NCBI RefSeq assembly: GCF_029024945.1
Contig: NZ_CP118976.1
Coordinates: forward strand, 806,001-870,000
DNA from: Staphylococcus succinus
GTDB taxonomy: Bacteria; Bacillota; Bacilli; Staphylococcales; Staphylococcaceae
Direction of reading: 5' to 3'
Length of the DNA: 64,000 nucleotides
Part shown: piece after piece, positions 28,100 through 38,405 of the stretch
Layout: each line of letters opens with the position of its first letter
Numbering within the stretch: position 1 is the first letter of the stretch
Notes under the pieces: model-generated
Told to the model about the DNA's origin: nothing
Databases searched by the model: none
Seen by the model: the letters and a program-made list of their open reading frames with translations, nothing else
Translations under genes and position numbers: made by a program

Positions 28100-28160
28100 T
28101 AAAACTATATGATTGGAACGGTTTTCATAAATGAACTATAAAATGAAACGAGGCACAAAA

Positions 28161-28511
28161 ATGAAACGTTTCAATATCATTTTTAATCAGTACATACAGT
28201 ACTATTTATATGGTATCATTGTACTAGTTATTGTGTTTATTTTCACATGCTCGCCATTTATATTAGGTCTTGTTATTGGAACAATAGGTTCACTTATTAA
28301 CACCTTTACGTTTGAATATTTTTTAGCAAAAGCTAAAGAAAAGGATAACATACATATTTCAACGGGCAACGTGTGGAGATATTTAACGGTGATCCTAGCT
28401 TGTTGCATTTGGGTATTATTTAAAGACTATATTAATATTTTTGGTGTAATTGTTGGTTTATTGATTTCATATGTTTTAATTATCTTCAAACCATTTATTC
28501 AAAAGAACTAA
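28161..28511 (+). CDS. atpI: ATP synthase protein I
   Basis: Small membrane protein that helps c-ring assembly or Mg handling of the F-type ATP synthase. About four membrane segments (residues 13-32, 36-55, 72-86, 90-108). The position immediately upstream of atpB is the main evidence. Three in-frame ATGs occur (28131, 28143, 28161); I prefer 28161 (MKRFN, 116 residues) because GAGG at 28150-28153 is spaced correctly for it. The alternative start adds 10 residues. Confidence 0.8.
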   Translation: MKRFNIIFNQYIQYYLYGIIVLVIVFIFTCSPFILGLVIGTIGSLINTFTFEYFLAKAKEKDNIHISTGNVWRYLTVILACCIWVLFKDYINIFGVIVGLLISYVLIIFKPFIQKN

Positions 28512-28540
28512 ATTTTTAAAAATGAAAGAGGTGAGAAAGA

Positions 28541-29263
28541 ATGCAACATGAACACCCTCTAGTCGGTTGGAATGTGTTTGGTATAGACATCGTGTTTAAT
28601 CTATCGTCTATTATGATGTTGATTATTTCAGCGGTTATTGTTTTTATCATAGCTATTATATGCACACGAAACCTCAAGAAACGTCCAACTGGTAAACAGA
28701 ACTTTATAGAATGGGTATTTGACTTTGTTAGAGGCATTATAGAAAGTAATTTGGCATGGTCAAAAGGTGGACAATTCCACTTCCTTGCAGTGACATTGAT
28801 ACTGTTTCTATTTGTTAGTAATATGATTGGTTTACCGTTCTCTATTGTTTCAGGACATACCTTGTGGTGGAAATCACCAACTGCTGATGCAACAGTAACG
28901 CTAACATTGTCTACATTAATAATATTGTTAACACATTTTTATGGACTTAAGATGAAAAGCACCAAGAAATACTTTGGAAATTATACAAAACCTATATTCC
29001 TTATGCCGATTAACGTGTTTGAAGAGTTTACTTCAACCCTAACGTTAGGGTTACGTTTATACGGTAACATTTTTGCAGGTGAGCTATTACTAGGCTTATT
29101 AGCTGGTTTAATATTTAACTTCCCAGCATGGGGTTGGATTATAGGGTTGCCAGGTTTAGTTATTTGGCAAGCATTCTCAATATTTATTGGCGCAATACAG
29201 GCTTATATATTCATAATGTTATCAATGGTGTATATGTCCCATAAAGTTCAGGACAGCCATTAA
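28541..29263 (+). CDS. atpB: ATP synthase subunit a
   Basis: Membrane stator subunit forming the proton half-channels. 240 residues, five to six membrane segments. The essential arginine lies in TLGLRLYGNIFAGE, and the final helix has SIFIGAIQAYIFIMLSMVYM. ATG 28541 with GAGGTG SD. Confidence 0.96.
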   Translation: MQHEHPLVGWNVFGIDIVFNLSSIMMLIISAVIVFIIAIICTRNLKKRPTGKQNFIEWVFDFVRGIIESNLAWSKGGQFHFLAVTLILFLFVSNMIGLPFSIVSGHTLWWKSPTADATVTLTLSTLIILLTHFYGLKMKSTKKYFGNYTKPIFLMPINVFEEFTSTLTLGLRLYGNIFAGELLLGLLAGLIFNFPAWGWIIGLPGLVIWQAFSIFIGAIQAYIFIMLSMVYMSHKVQDSH

Positions 29264-29301
29264 AAATAAAAAAATTAAAAGAGAAAATTAGGAGGATTTA
29301 A

Positions 29302-29517
<216 letters not shown>

Positions 29518-29615
29518 TTACATTTTTCGTAAAAGGCGAAGCCATTATGTGCTTTCGCCATTCGTTTTTATCTATAGAATTACGATTATAATGAATGAAA
29601 GGAGTGTCTATGTAA

Positions 29616-30143
29616 GTGACTGCTACGACAAATATGTTCGTACTTGGTGCAGCTGAAGTTTCAGGTGTTCAGTGGGGGACAGCACTTGTTACATTTGTAA
29701 CATTTCTAGTCCTGCTGGCTTTATTGAAAAAATTCGCATGGGGTCCATTAAAAGAAGTAATGGATAAACGTGAACGCGATATTAATAAAGATATTGATGA
29801 TGCCGAACAAGCTAAGCTAAATGCACAAAAGTTAGAAGAACAAAACAAACAAACACTAAAAGAAACACAAGATGAGGTTCAAAAGATTTTAGAAGACTCT
29901 AAAATTCAAGCACGCAAACAACATGAAGAAATTATTCATGAAGCAAATATTAGAGCAAATGGCATGGTTGAAACTGCACAAAATGAAATCAACAGCCAAA
30001 AAGAACGCGCTATTGCTGATATTAACAATCAAGTTTCTGAGCTTTCTGTATTAATAGCTTCTAAAGTATTACAAAAAGAAATTTCAGAAAAAGACCAAAA
30101 AGAATTAGTTGAAAAGTACATTAAAGAGGCAGGCGATAAATAA
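29616..30143 (+). CDS. atpF: ATP synthase subunit b
   Basis: Peripheral stalk subunit: one membrane segment (about 18-37) and a long charged coiled coil (about 45-165, rich in E, K, Q). 175 residues. The start is GTG 29616, with AAAGGAG at 29598-29604; the nearer ATG at 29610 is followed at once by a stop. The start matches staphylococcal AtpF (MT....MFVLGAA). Its stop shares one base with atpH. Confidence 0.93.
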   Translation: MTATTNMFVLGAAEVSGVQWGTALVTFVTFLVLLALLKKFAWGPLKEVMDKRERDINKDIDDAEQAKLNAQKLEEQNKQTLKETQDEVQKILEDSKIQARKQHEEIIHEANIRANGMVETAQNEINSQKERAIADINNQVSELSVLIASKVLQKEISEKDQKELVEKYIKEAGDK

Positions 30144-30682
30144 TGGCTAACATAGCAAAAAAATATGCCAAGGCGTTATTTGACACTGCTATAGATAATA
30201 ATAATCTTGATTTAATGTACGAAGAACTTTCAACAATCAATGAAGCAGTTCAAACAGAGACAAAAAAATTAAAAGCGTTTGATGAAGATCCTCATAAAGA
30301 TGTTCAGCAACGTCGTCGTTTTGTAACTGTTGTTTTTGGCCATGCCAATCAATACTTACAAAACATGTTAACGATACTTGCTAATAATCGTCATCTTTCA
30401 CATATTCATGATATATATATCGCTTTTGTAGCTATGTATAATCAACATCATAATCAAGATGAGGCAGTAGTTGAATCCGTGTATGAATTATCTGAAGAAG
30501 ATTTATCACGCATGGAATCACTAATTAAATCACGTACAAATCTTACTAAAGTTATGATTACAAATAAAATTAATCCAGAGCTTATTGGTGGCGTTCGAAT
30601 TAAAGTCGGCACAAAAGTAATGGATGCAAGTATTCAAAAAGATCTTGCTCAATTAGAAAAGCAATTTATTAGAGTGAAATAA
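30143..30682 (+). CDS. atpH: ATP synthase subunit delta
   Basis: Connects F1 to the b stalk. MANIAKKYAKALFDTAI is the typical OSCP/delta start; the C-terminal signature region is IGGVRIKVGTKVMDASIQKDLAQLEKQF. 179 residues. Overlaps the atpF stop by one base. Confidence 0.94.
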   Translation: MANIAKKYAKALFDTAIDNNNLDLMYEELSTINEAVQTETKKLKAFDEDPHKDVQQRRRFVTVVFGHANQYLQNMLTILANNRHLSHIHDIYIAFVAMYNQHHNQDEAVVESVYELSEEDLSRMESLIKSRTNLTKVMITNKINPELIGGVRIKVGTKVMDASIQKDLAQLEKQFIRVK

Positions 30683-30703
30683 AAAATTGAAGGAGTGACA
30701 TAG

Positions 30704-32215
30704 ATGGCCATTAAAGCTGAAGAAATCAGTGCATTACTTCGCTCACAAATAGAAAATTATGAGTCAGAAACTACTGTTACTGATGTAGGCACAGTTCTAC
30801 AAATTGGTGATGGTATAGCTTTAATCCACGGATTAAATGATGTTATGGCTGGAGAGCTCGTAGAATTTAAAAGCGGCGTTCTAGGTTTAGCACAAAATTT
30901 AGAAGAATCGAATGTTGGTGTTGTTATTTTAGGACCTTACACTGATATTAAAGAAGGGGACGAAGTAAAACGTACTGGACGTATTATGGAAGTTCCTGTC
31001 GGTGACGAGTTAATTGGAAGAGTTGTGAATCCATTAGGTCAACCAATTGATGGTCAAGGACCAGTTAATACTACTAAGTCACGCCCAGTTGAGAAAAAAG
31101 CAACTGGTGTAATGGACCGTAAATCAGTAGACGAACCATTACAAACAGGTATTAAAGCGATTGATGCACTTGTACCTATTGGACGTGGACAACGTGAATT
31201 GATCATCGGTGATCGTCAAACAGGTAAAACGACTGTCGCTATCGATACAATCTTAAATCAAAAAGATCAAGGTACAATTTGTATCTATGTTGCAATCGGA
31301 CAAAAAGATTCAACTGTACGTGCAAACGTCGAAAAATTACGCCAAGAAGGCGCACTTGATTATACAATTATAGTTTCAGCATCAGCTGCAGACCCAGCAC
31401 CTATGTTATATATTGCACCTTATGCTGGTGTTACTATGGGTGAAGAATTTATGTTTAATGGTAAGCATGTGTTAGTTGTTTATGATGACTTAACAAAACA
31501 AGCATCAGCTTATCGTGAACTATCACTATTATTACGTAGACCTCCAGGCCGTGAAGCTTATCCTGGTGATGTATTCTACATACATAGTAGATTATTAGAA
31601 AGAGCTGCAAAACTCAATGACGAGCTTGGTGGCGGTTCAATTACTGCATTACCAATTATTGAAACACAGGCAGGAGATATTTCGTCATATGTCCCTACAA
31701 ACGTAATTTCTATTACTGATGGACAAATCTTCTTACAATCAGACTTGTTCTTCTCTGGTGTTAGACCAGCAATCAATGCTGGACAATCAGTATCACGTGT
31801 AGGTGGTTCTGCACAAATTAAAGCAATGAAAAAAGTTGCGGGTACGTTACGTTTAGACTTAGCGTCTTACCGTGAGTTAGAATCATTTGCTCAATTTGGT
31901 TCTGATTTAGATGAATTTACAGCTCAAAAATTAGAACGTGGTAAACGTACGGTTGAAGTGTTAAAACAAGATCAAAACAAACCACTACCTGTAGAAAACC
32001 AAGTATTAATTATCTATGCTTTAACTAAAGGTTATTTAGATGATATTCCTGTTGTAGATATTACTCGTTTTGAAGATGAATTAAATCAATGGGCTAAATC
32101 TAATGCTTCAGAGTTATTAGAAGAAATTAAAACTTCAGGTGGATTACCGAATGACGATGCATTTGAAAAAGCTATTACTGAATTCAAAAAAAGTTTTAGT
32201 AGAACAGAAGCATAA
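30704..32215 (+). CDS. atpA: ATP synthase subunit alpha
   Basis: Non-catalytic nucleotide-binding F1 subunit. Walker A GDRQTGKT (169-176), signature AINAGQSVSRVGGSAQ near 365. 503 residues; AGGAG SD before ATG 30704. Confidence 0.98.
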   Translation: MAIKAEEISALLRSQIENYESETTVTDVGTVLQIGDGIALIHGLNDVMAGELVEFKSGVLGLAQNLEESNVGVVILGPYTDIKEGDEVKRTGRIMEVPVGDELIGRVVNPLGQPIDGQGPVNTTKSRPVEKKATGVMDRKSVDEPLQTGIKAIDALVPIGRGQRELIIGDRQTGKTTVAIDTILNQKDQGTICIYVAIGQKDSTVRANVEKLRQEGALDYTIIVSASAADPAPMLYIAPYAGVTMGEEFMFNGKHVLVVYDDLTKQASAYRELSLLLRRPPGREAYPGDVFYIHSRLLERAAKLNDELGGGSITALPIIETQAGDISSYVPTNVISITDGQIFLQSDLFFSGVRPAINAGQSVSRVGGSAQIKAMKKVAGTLRLDLASYRELESFAQFGSDLDEFTAQKLERGKRTVEVLKQDQNKPLPVENQVLIIYALTKGYLDDIPVVDITRFEDELNQWAKSNASELLEEIKTSGGLPNDDAFEKAITEFKKSFSRTEA

Positions 32216-32245
32216 TCGTTAAAGTAAATAAAAGGTGGTGAGATA

Positions 32246-33112
32246 ATGGCATCTCTAAAAGAGATTGATACACGTATAAAATCAACCCAAAAAATGAAAC
32301 AAATCACGAAAGCAATGAACATGGTATCTAGTTCCAAATTGCGTCGTGCTGAAAAAAATACTAAGCAATTTAGACCTTATATGGAAAAAATGCAAGATGC
32401 AATAACTGCTGTTGCTGGTGCAGATAAAAATTCACACCACCCAATGTTAAAACAACGTGAAGTGAAGAAGAGTGGCTATCTGGTTATTACTAGTGATAAG
32501 GGATTAGCAGGAGCGTATAATGCAAATGTATTAAAACACCTAATAAAAGATATAGAAAGTAAGCATGCAAGTAAAGATGAATACACTATCTTAGTATTAG
32601 GACAAACAGGTGTTGATTTCCTTAAAAACAAAGGTTATGAAATTCGTGAATCATTAACAGAAGTTCCTGATCAACCTTCATTTAAAGAAGTACAAGCAAT
32701 TGCTAAAAAAGCAATTGATTTATACAGTGATGAAGATGTAGATGAAGTAAAAATCTATTTCAGTCATTTCGTAAGTGTATTAGAACATAAGCCGTCAATG
32801 AAAACTGTACTTCCATTATCTCCAGAAGATTCAAGTTTAGGACATGGCCAAATGTCTTCTTATGAATTTGAACCAGATAAGGAATCGATATTAAGCGTTA
32901 TTCTACCGCAATATGTAGAAAGCTTAATATACGGTACAATTCTAGATGCAAAAGCGAGTGAACATGCAACACGAATGACTGCAATGAAAAATGCATCTGA
33001 CAATGCGACAGAACTTATTGATGATTTATCATTAGAATATAATAGAGCTAGACAAGCAGCAATCACACAACAAATCACAGAAATTGTTGGCGGTTCGGCT
33101 GCACTTGAATAA
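32246..33112 (+). CDS. atpG: ATP synthase subunit gamma
   Basis: Central rotor shaft. N-terminal IDTRIKSTQKMKQITKAMNMVSSSKLRRAE... and C-terminal YNRARQAAITQQITEIVGGSAAL helices form the coiled-coil shaft; the middle is the Rossmann-like part. 288 residues; GGTGG SD before ATG 32246. Confidence 0.97.
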   Translation: MASLKEIDTRIKSTQKMKQITKAMNMVSSSKLRRAEKNTKQFRPYMEKMQDAITAVAGADKNSHHPMLKQREVKKSGYLVITSDKGLAGAYNANVLKHLIKDIESKHASKDEYTILVLGQTGVDFLKNKGYEIRESLTEVPDQPSFKEVQAIAKKAIDLYSDEDVDEVKIYFSHFVSVLEHKPSMKTVLPLSPEDSSLGHGQMSSYEFEPDKESILSVILPQYVESLIYGTILDAKASEHATRMTAMKNASDNATELIDDLSLEYNRARQAAITQQITEIVGGSAALE

Positions 33113-33133
33113 CTATTAAAGGAGGAAAACAGC

Positions 33134-34546
33134 ATGGGATTAGGCCGTGTAACACAAGTTATGGGTCCAGTAATTGATGTTCGTTTTGAACACAATGAAG
33201 TTCCAGAAATTAACAATGCCTTAGTACTTAATGTTGAAAAAGATAATGAAACTATTGCTTTAACATTAGAAGTAGCGTTACAACTTGGTGATGACGTAGT
33301 CCGTACGATAGCTATGGATTCGACTGATGGTGTAAAACGTGGTACGGAAGTAAGAGACAGTGGTCAAAGTATTAGTGTTCCAGTTGGAGATGCTACTTTA
33401 GGTAGAGTGTTCAACGTATTAGGCGAAACGATTGATTTAGATGAAAAAATTGATGATTCAGCTCGCCGTGATCCAATTCACAGAGAAGCGCCTGCATTTG
33501 ATCAATTATCTACAAAAGTTGAAATTTTAGAAACAGGAATTAAAGTTGTTGATTTACTCGCACCTTATATTAAAGGTGGTAAAATCGGATTATTCGGTGG
33601 TGCCGGTGTTGGTAAAACAGTTTTAATCCAAGAATTAATTAATAACATTGCTCAAGAGCATGGTGGTATATCAGTATTTGCTGGTGTAGGTGAACGTACA
33701 CGTGAGGGTAACGACTTGTACTTTGAAATGAGTGAAAGTGGTGTTATTAAGAAAACAGCAATGGTATTTGGTCAAATGAATGAGCCACCTGGTGCACGTA
33801 TGCGTGTAGCTTTATCTGGCTTAACTATGGCAGAATACTTCCGTGATGAAGAAGGAAAAGATGTTTTACTATTTATTGATAATATCTTCAGATTCACGCA
33901 AGCTGGTTCTGAAGTATCAGCATTGTTAGGTCGTATGCCTTCTGCGGTTGGTTATCAACCAACATTAGCAACGGAAATGGGTCAATTACAAGAACGTATT
34001 ACATCAACAAACAAAGGATCGGTAACTTCTATTCAAGCAGTTTTCGTACCTGCGGATGACTATACAGACCCAGCACCAGCGACGGCATTTGCGCATTTAG
34101 ATGCTACAACAAACTTAGAGCGTAAATTGACAGAAATGGGTATTTATCCAGCTGTTGATCCATTAGCATCAACATCAAGAGCGCTTGAACCAACTATTGT
34201 TGGACAAGAGCACTATGAAATTGCACGTAACGTACAATCTACATTACAGAAGTATAGAGAATTACAAGATATCATCGCTATATTAGGTATGGATGAATTA
34301 TCTGAAGAAGACAAGCAAACTGTTGAACGTGCGCGTCGTATTCAGTTCTTCTTATCTCAAAACTTCCACGTAGCTGAACAATTTACTGGTCAAAAAGGTT
34401 CATATGTACCAGTTAAGAAAACTGTAGAAGACTTCAAAGCAATCTTAGAAGGTAAATACGATCATATCCCTGAAGATGCATTCAGACTTGTTGGTGGTAT
34501 GGATGACGTAATTGCAAAAGCTAAAGATATGGGTGTTGAAGTTTAA
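33134..34546 (+). CDS. atpD: ATP synthase subunit beta
   Basis: Catalytic F1 subunit. Walker A GGAGVGKT (155-162), GERTREGNDLY with the catalytic Glu, and ALLGRMPSAVGYQPTL; DELSEED is the DELSEED lever loop that meets gamma. 470 residues. Confidence 0.98.
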   Translation: MGLGRVTQVMGPVIDVRFEHNEVPEINNALVLNVEKDNETIALTLEVALQLGDDVVRTIAMDSTDGVKRGTEVRDSGQSISVPVGDATLGRVFNVLGETIDLDEKIDDSARRDPIHREAPAFDQLSTKVEILETGIKVVDLLAPYIKGGKIGLFGGAGVGKTVLIQELINNIAQEHGGISVFAGVGERTREGNDLYFEMSESGVIKKTAMVFGQMNEPPGARMRVALSGLTMAEYFRDEEGKDVLLFIDNIFRFTQAGSEVSALLGRMPSAVGYQPTLATEMGQLQERITSTNKGSVTSIQAVFVPADDYTDPAPATAFAHLDATTNLERKLTEMGIYPAVDPLASTSRALEPTIVGQEHYEIARNVQSTLQKYRELQDIIAILGMDELSEEDKQTVERARRIQFFLSQNFHVAEQFTGQKGSYVPVKKTVEDFKAILEGKYDHIPEDAFRLVGGMDDVIAKAKDMGVEV

Positions 34547-34565
34547 AAATTAGGAGGTATGGATA

Positions 34566-34970
34566 ATGAACACATTAAGCCTAAATATTGTCACTCCTAA
34601 TGGTTCTGTTTACGACCGAGATGATGTTAATCTTGCAGTATTACAAACTACTGCTGGAGACATTGGTGTCATGTATGGACATATTCCTACAGTTGCAGCG
34701 CTTGAAATTGGCTATGCCAAAATTAATTTTGACGGCGGTTCAGAATATATTGCAGTGAGTGAAGGTTTTGTTGAGGTTAGACAAGATAAGTTATCCATTA
34801 TTGTACAAACTGCAGAACCTGCTGAAGAAATAGATGTGGCTAGAGCAGAATTAGCTAAATCTAGAGCAGAATCTCATTTGAATAATGATGAAGATGATAG
34901 TGACATTAATAGAGCCAAACGTGCATTAGAACGTGCAAATAACCGTATTCGTGTTGCTAACTTACAATAG
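34566..34970 (+). CDS. atpC: ATP synthase subunit epsilon
   Basis: Rotor-foot and regulatory subunit. N-terminal beta sandwich (NIVTPNGSVYDRDDVNL... GDIGVMYGHIPTVAALEIG) and a C-terminal two-helix arm (about 88-134). 134 residues. Last gene of the operon; terminator follows. Confidence 0.96.
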   Translation: MNTLSLNIVTPNGSVYDRDDVNLAVLQTTAGDIGVMYGHIPTVAALEIGYAKINFDGGSEYIAVSEGFVEVRQDKLSIIVQTAEPAEEIDVARAELAKSRAESHLNNDEDDSDINRAKRALERANNRIRVANLQ

Positions 34971-34976
34971 ACTTAA

Positions 34977-35017
34977 AAAATTGAAGTTCCTTAAAATAGG
35001 AGCTTCAATTTTTTTAT
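34977..35017 (+). terminator. Terminator of the atp operon
   Basis: Stem AAAATTGAAGTTCC/GGAGCTTCAATTTT (one G-T pair) with an 8-base loop and a T7 tract. Confidence 0.88.
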
Positions 35018-35198
35018 GTCTCCTCTTAATAATTTGAAATATTATTTTTTAGTAATTGATGAATAAAGCACAGGATAATGGGAAAAATATCTTATAATAA
35101 AGTATAATAGAGCATGCCATATAATTTGGGGCTTCAGTATCTTTTGGGTCATATTTCATGTAAAATAAATAATTAGTGAATAGCGAGGTGCAGGACTT

Positions 35199-35432
35199 AT
35201 GGAATATATGGGACAATTTTCAATTGTTCATCTCATATTGCATGTTATTTGTATTTGTCTTGCTTATTGGGCACTTAATGCTGTGAGATTAGATCAATTT
35301 TTTAAAAAGGGATATCCTCTGCAAGTACAAATATGTATGATATTTGTAGCGATTTTATTAGGAACAGCTGTTAGCAACTTTATTGTTGATTTATTACAAT
35401 TTTCAACTCAAATAAAATATTTGGCGCAATAA
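35199..35432 (+). CDS. DUF1146 family membrane protein (YwzB-like)
   Basis: 77-residue protein with two membrane segments (about 10-28 and 44-66) separated by a positively charged loop (RLDQFFKKGYPLQ). The family usually sits between atpC and murA in Bacillales, as here. Start ATG 35199 with GCGAGGTG SD. Function unknown. Confidence 0.82.
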   Translation: MEYMGQFSIVHLILHVICICLAYWALNAVRLDQFFKKGYPLQVQICMIFVAILLGTAVSNFIVDLLQFSTQIKYLAQ

Positions 35433-35533
35433 TTCAATTACTGTATCTTTTTTGAGAATATAGATATAATGATTTGGAAGTAACAAGAAATTAAAAAACG
35501 TAATTTTAAAAGTAGTTAAGTGGAGGATTTAAG

Positions 35534-36799
35534 ATGGATAAGATAGAAATTAATGGTGGAAATAGATTAACAGGCGAAGTTAAGGTGTCAGGCGCAAAAA
35601 ATGCTGTTTTACCCGTACTAACTGCTTCACTTTTAGCATCTGAAGGTGTGAGTAAACTTAAGAATGTACCGGCACTAAGTGATGTCGAAACAATAAACAA
35701 TGTGATATCGACGTTAAACGCTGATGTTTCTTATGATAAAGAAGCAGAATTAGTAACTGTTGATGCTACAAAACAATTAAATGAAGAAGCACCATATGAA
35801 TACGTGAGTAAAATGAGAGCAAGTATTTTAGTTATGGGACCACTTCTAGCCCGTCTTGGCCATGCAAAAGTAGCACTTCCAGGTGGCTGTGCTATTGGTT
35901 CAAGACCTATCGAACAACATATTAAAGGGTTTGAAGAGCTAGGGGCAGACATCCATATGGATGGCGGATTTATTTATGCTAGCACCAAAGATGGTTTGAA
36001 AGGAACAACAATTCATTTAGATTTTCCAAGTGTAGGAGCTACGCAAAATATTATAATGGCTGCTTCTTTAGCTGAAGGTAAAACAGTCTTAGAAAATGTA
36101 GCACGTGAACCTGAAATTGTTGATTTAGCGAATTATATTAATGAAATGGGTGGTAATGTAGTAGGTGCAGGTACTGATACTATTACAATTCATGGTGTTG
36201 AAAAGTTACACGGTGTTGAACATTCAATCATTCCTGACAGAATTGAAGCAGGTACATTACTTATCGCTGGTGCTATCACACGTGGAGATATCGTGGTTCA
36301 TGGTGCCATTAAAGAGCATATGACAAGCCTAGTGTATAAACTAGAAGAGATGGGTGTTAATTTAGAATATCAAGGTGACTCGATTCGAGTTAGTGTAGAT
36401 GGTCCACTAAAACCAGTGGATATTAAAACATTGCCACATCCTGGTTTTCCGACAGATATGCAGTCTCAAATGATGGCATTATTATTAACTGCAGATGGTC
36501 ACAAAGTTGTAACTGAAACGGTATTTGAAAATAGATTCATGCATGTTGCTGAATTCCAACGTATGAATGCTCAAATAACAGTAGAAGGCAGAAGCGCTAA
36601 GATAGAAGGAAAAAGTGAACTTCAAGGTGCTCAAGTCAAAGCAACAGATTTACGTGCAGCTGCGGCATTAATATTAGCTGGTCTAGTAGCTGATGGAACG
36701 ACTCAAGTAACTGAACTCATACATTTAGACAGAGGATATGTGGACTTACATGGCAAATTAAAAGCTTTAGGTGCAGATATTAAACGTACTCAAGACTAA
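35534..36799 (+). CDS. murA: UDP-GlcNAc 1-carboxyvinyltransferase 1
   Basis: Second MurA paralogue, the copy linked to atp/fabZ and generally the main one in staphylococci. Active-site Cys119 (LPGGCAIGSRP) shows it is fosfomycin-sensitive in type. SGAKNA (K22, N23) binds UDP-GlcNAc. 421 residues. GTGGAGG SD before ATG 35534. See murZ at 14.7 kb. Confidence 0.95.
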   Translation: MDKIEINGGNRLTGEVKVSGAKNAVLPVLTASLLASEGVSKLKNVPALSDVETINNVISTLNADVSYDKEAELVTVDATKQLNEEAPYEYVSKMRASILVMGPLLARLGHAKVALPGGCAIGSRPIEQHIKGFEELGADIHMDGGFIYASTKDGLKGTTIHLDFPSVGATQNIIMAASLAEGKTVLENVAREPEIVDLANYINEMGGNVVGAGTDTITIHGVEKLHGVEHSIIPDRIEAGTLLIAGAITRGDIVVHGAIKEHMTSLVYKLEEMGVNLEYQGDSIRVSVDGPLKPVDIKTLPHPGFPTDMQSQMMALLLTADGHKVVTETVFENRFMHVAEFQRMNAQITVEGRSAKIEGKSELQGAQVKATDLRAAAALILAGLVADGTTQVTELIHLDRGYVDLHGKLKALGADIKRTQD

Positions 36800-36856
36800 T
36801 ACTGTGTTAGTATTTAAATATTAATCATCAGAGGATAAAGAGTTGGAGGAAGCAAA

Positions 36857-37294
36857 ATGGAAACAATTTTTGACTATAACCAAATTAAAGAAATCATACC
36901 ACATAGACAGCCATTTCTATTAATAGATAGAGTTGTTGAATATGAAGAAGGTAAACGTTGTGTAGCAATTAAACAGGTATCTGGTAATGAACCGTTTTTC
37001 CAAGGCCACTTCCCTGAATATGCAGTAATGCCTGGTGTTCTTATTACTGAAGCTTTGGCACAAACTGGTGCAGTAGCTATGTTAAATGATGACGCCAATA
37101 AAGGAAAACTTGCATTGTTTGCAGGCATCGATAAATGTAGATTCAAGAGACAGGTAACACCTGGAGATACATTGGTATTAGAAGTTGAGATTACTAAGAT
37201 GAGAGGGCCTATCGGTAAAGGTAATGCGAAAGCTACTGTAGATGGTCAACTTGCTTGTAGTTGTGAGCTAACGTTTGCGTTGCAAGATAAATAA
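36857..37294 (+). CDS. fabZ: 3-hydroxyacyl-ACP dehydratase FabZ
   Basis: Dehydrates 3-hydroxyacyl-ACP in fatty acid elongation. Hot-dog fold with catalytic H51 (FFQGHFPEYAVMPG) and E65 (VLITEALAQ). 145 residues. ATG 36857 after TTGGAGGAAG; 57 bases after murA, likely cotranscribed. Confidence 0.96.
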   Translation: METIFDYNQIKEIIPHRQPFLLIDRVVEYEEGKRCVAIKQVSGNEPFFQGHFPEYAVMPGVLITEALAQTGAVAMLNDDANKGKLALFAGIDKCRFKRQVTPGDTLVLEVEITKMRGPIGKGNAKATVDGQLACSCELTFALQDK

Positions 37295-37300
37295 TAAATA

Positions 37301-37350
37301 AAAAAGCCTTAAAGATTTGATAGCATTAACAAATCTTTAAGGCTTTTTTA
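37301..37350. terminator. Bidirectional terminator between fabZ and the YwpF-like gene
   Basis: Perfect 19-bp stem (37301-37319 with 37330-37348), core AAGCCTTAAAGATTTG, flanked by A and T runs; serves both convergent genes. Confidence 0.92.
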
Positions 37351-37352
37351 TG

Positions 37353-37796
37353 TTAATTTCTTTCAATTCTTTCATCTTTGAGCCTTGGTTTAGATTGCAT
37401 CATTCGATTAAATGATTTTTTTAAGTCTTCTCCAGTTAGGCCTTCGTCTATCAATTGTTCTAATAAACTTTCAGCATATACTTGTCTAAGTGTATAAATA
37501 TGACATTCAAAAACTACAGAAATTGAATGTTCAAGGCGACTAATATTTTTTATTGTAGCATCAAAGAGCGCTGGATCATTCGCTGGACGTGTAATAACTA
37601 CACGTATATCAAGTAAAGTCTCATCTTCCATGTGTTGCTTCATTGTTTCATAATGGAAGTCTGAAATGACGATTTCAAGTAACCAACCAGTGCCACTATT
37701 TTCCTTGTTTATAATGACCCCATCATCTAATTCGTATTCAGTCACTCCACCACTTTCTGATACGATTTGAAAGCGAACGGCTTTAAATGTTTTCAT
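37353..37796 (-). CDS. YwpF-like protein
   Basis: A 147-residue soluble protein of the YwpF family, function unknown. MKTFKAVRFQIVSESGGVTEYELDDG opens a beta-rich N-terminal half; the C-terminal part (SLLEQLIDEGLTGEDLKKSFNRMMQSKPR) is helical and charged. A TTG start at 37811 is possible in frame, but ATG 37796 gives the conserved start. Its neighbour ssb (ywpH-like) is the same pairing as in B. subtilis. Confidence 0.8.
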   Translation of the reverse strand: MKTFKAVRFQIVSESGGVTEYELDDGVIINKENSGTGWLLEIVISDFHYETMKQHMEDETLLDIRVVITRPANDPALFDATIKNISRLEHSISVVFECHIYTLRQVYAESLLEQLIDEGLTGEDLKKSFNRMMQSKPRLKDERIERN

Positions 37797-37985
37797 CGTC
37801 TTCACATCCAATTAGTAAATTTAAATTCTACAATTACTTTATTTATATAATCATTATAACGTAGTTTTAAAACAGAAAGGAAATAATTGTAGAAAACTGT
37901 GAGATTTTACTTTTGAAAAAGTTGAAAGTGTATTTTGACTCTAAAATCGAAATTAAATATGATTAGAACATGAAGGAGGTGACAC

Positions 37986-38405
37986 ATGATAAATAATATC
38001 GTCATTGTAGGACGACTTACTAAAGCTCCAAAAATATTTGAAAAGGAGGGCGGTAAATTAGCTACATTTTGTGTAGCAGTAACTAGAAACTATAAGGATA
38101 AGCATCAAAATACGATTTGTGACTATTTATATTGTAAAGCATTTGGGAAGATAGCCAGTAATATTGAAAAATATATCAACCAAGGTTCACTGGTAGGTAT
38201 TACAGGACAAATGCAATCACGTAAATTTACAAAAGAAGGACAGACACACTTTGTATCAGAAATTTATATTGAAACCATCAAATTTATGTCTCCACAATCA
38301 ACAGTTGAAACAGAAAAGGTATTTGAGCCATTCCAACTAGAACCCAACCATGAGTCATTAGATGAAATAACTGTACAACAAAATGATATATATGAAACTG
38401 TATAA
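37986..38405 (+). CDS. ssb: Single-stranded DNA-binding protein, short paralogue (SsbB/YwpH-like)
   Basis: One OB-fold (1 to about 105: MINNIVIVGRLTKAPK, TFCVAVTRNYKD, CDYLYCKAFGKIASNIEKYINQGSLVGITGQMQSRKF). The tail is short and ends IYETV, without the acidic DDDLPF-type tip that recruits partners in the main SSB. This matches the competence-associated SsbB type. 139 residues. Excellent AAGGAGGTGA SD. The replicative ssb of staphylococci lies with rpsF-rpsR elsewhere. Confidence 0.87.
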   Translation: MINNIVIVGRLTKAPKIFEKEGGKLATFCVAVTRNYKDKHQNTICDYLYCKAFGKIASNIEKYINQGSLVGITGQMQSRKFTKEGQTHFVSEIYIETIKFMSPQSTVETEKVFEPFQLEPNHESLDEITVQQNDIYETV

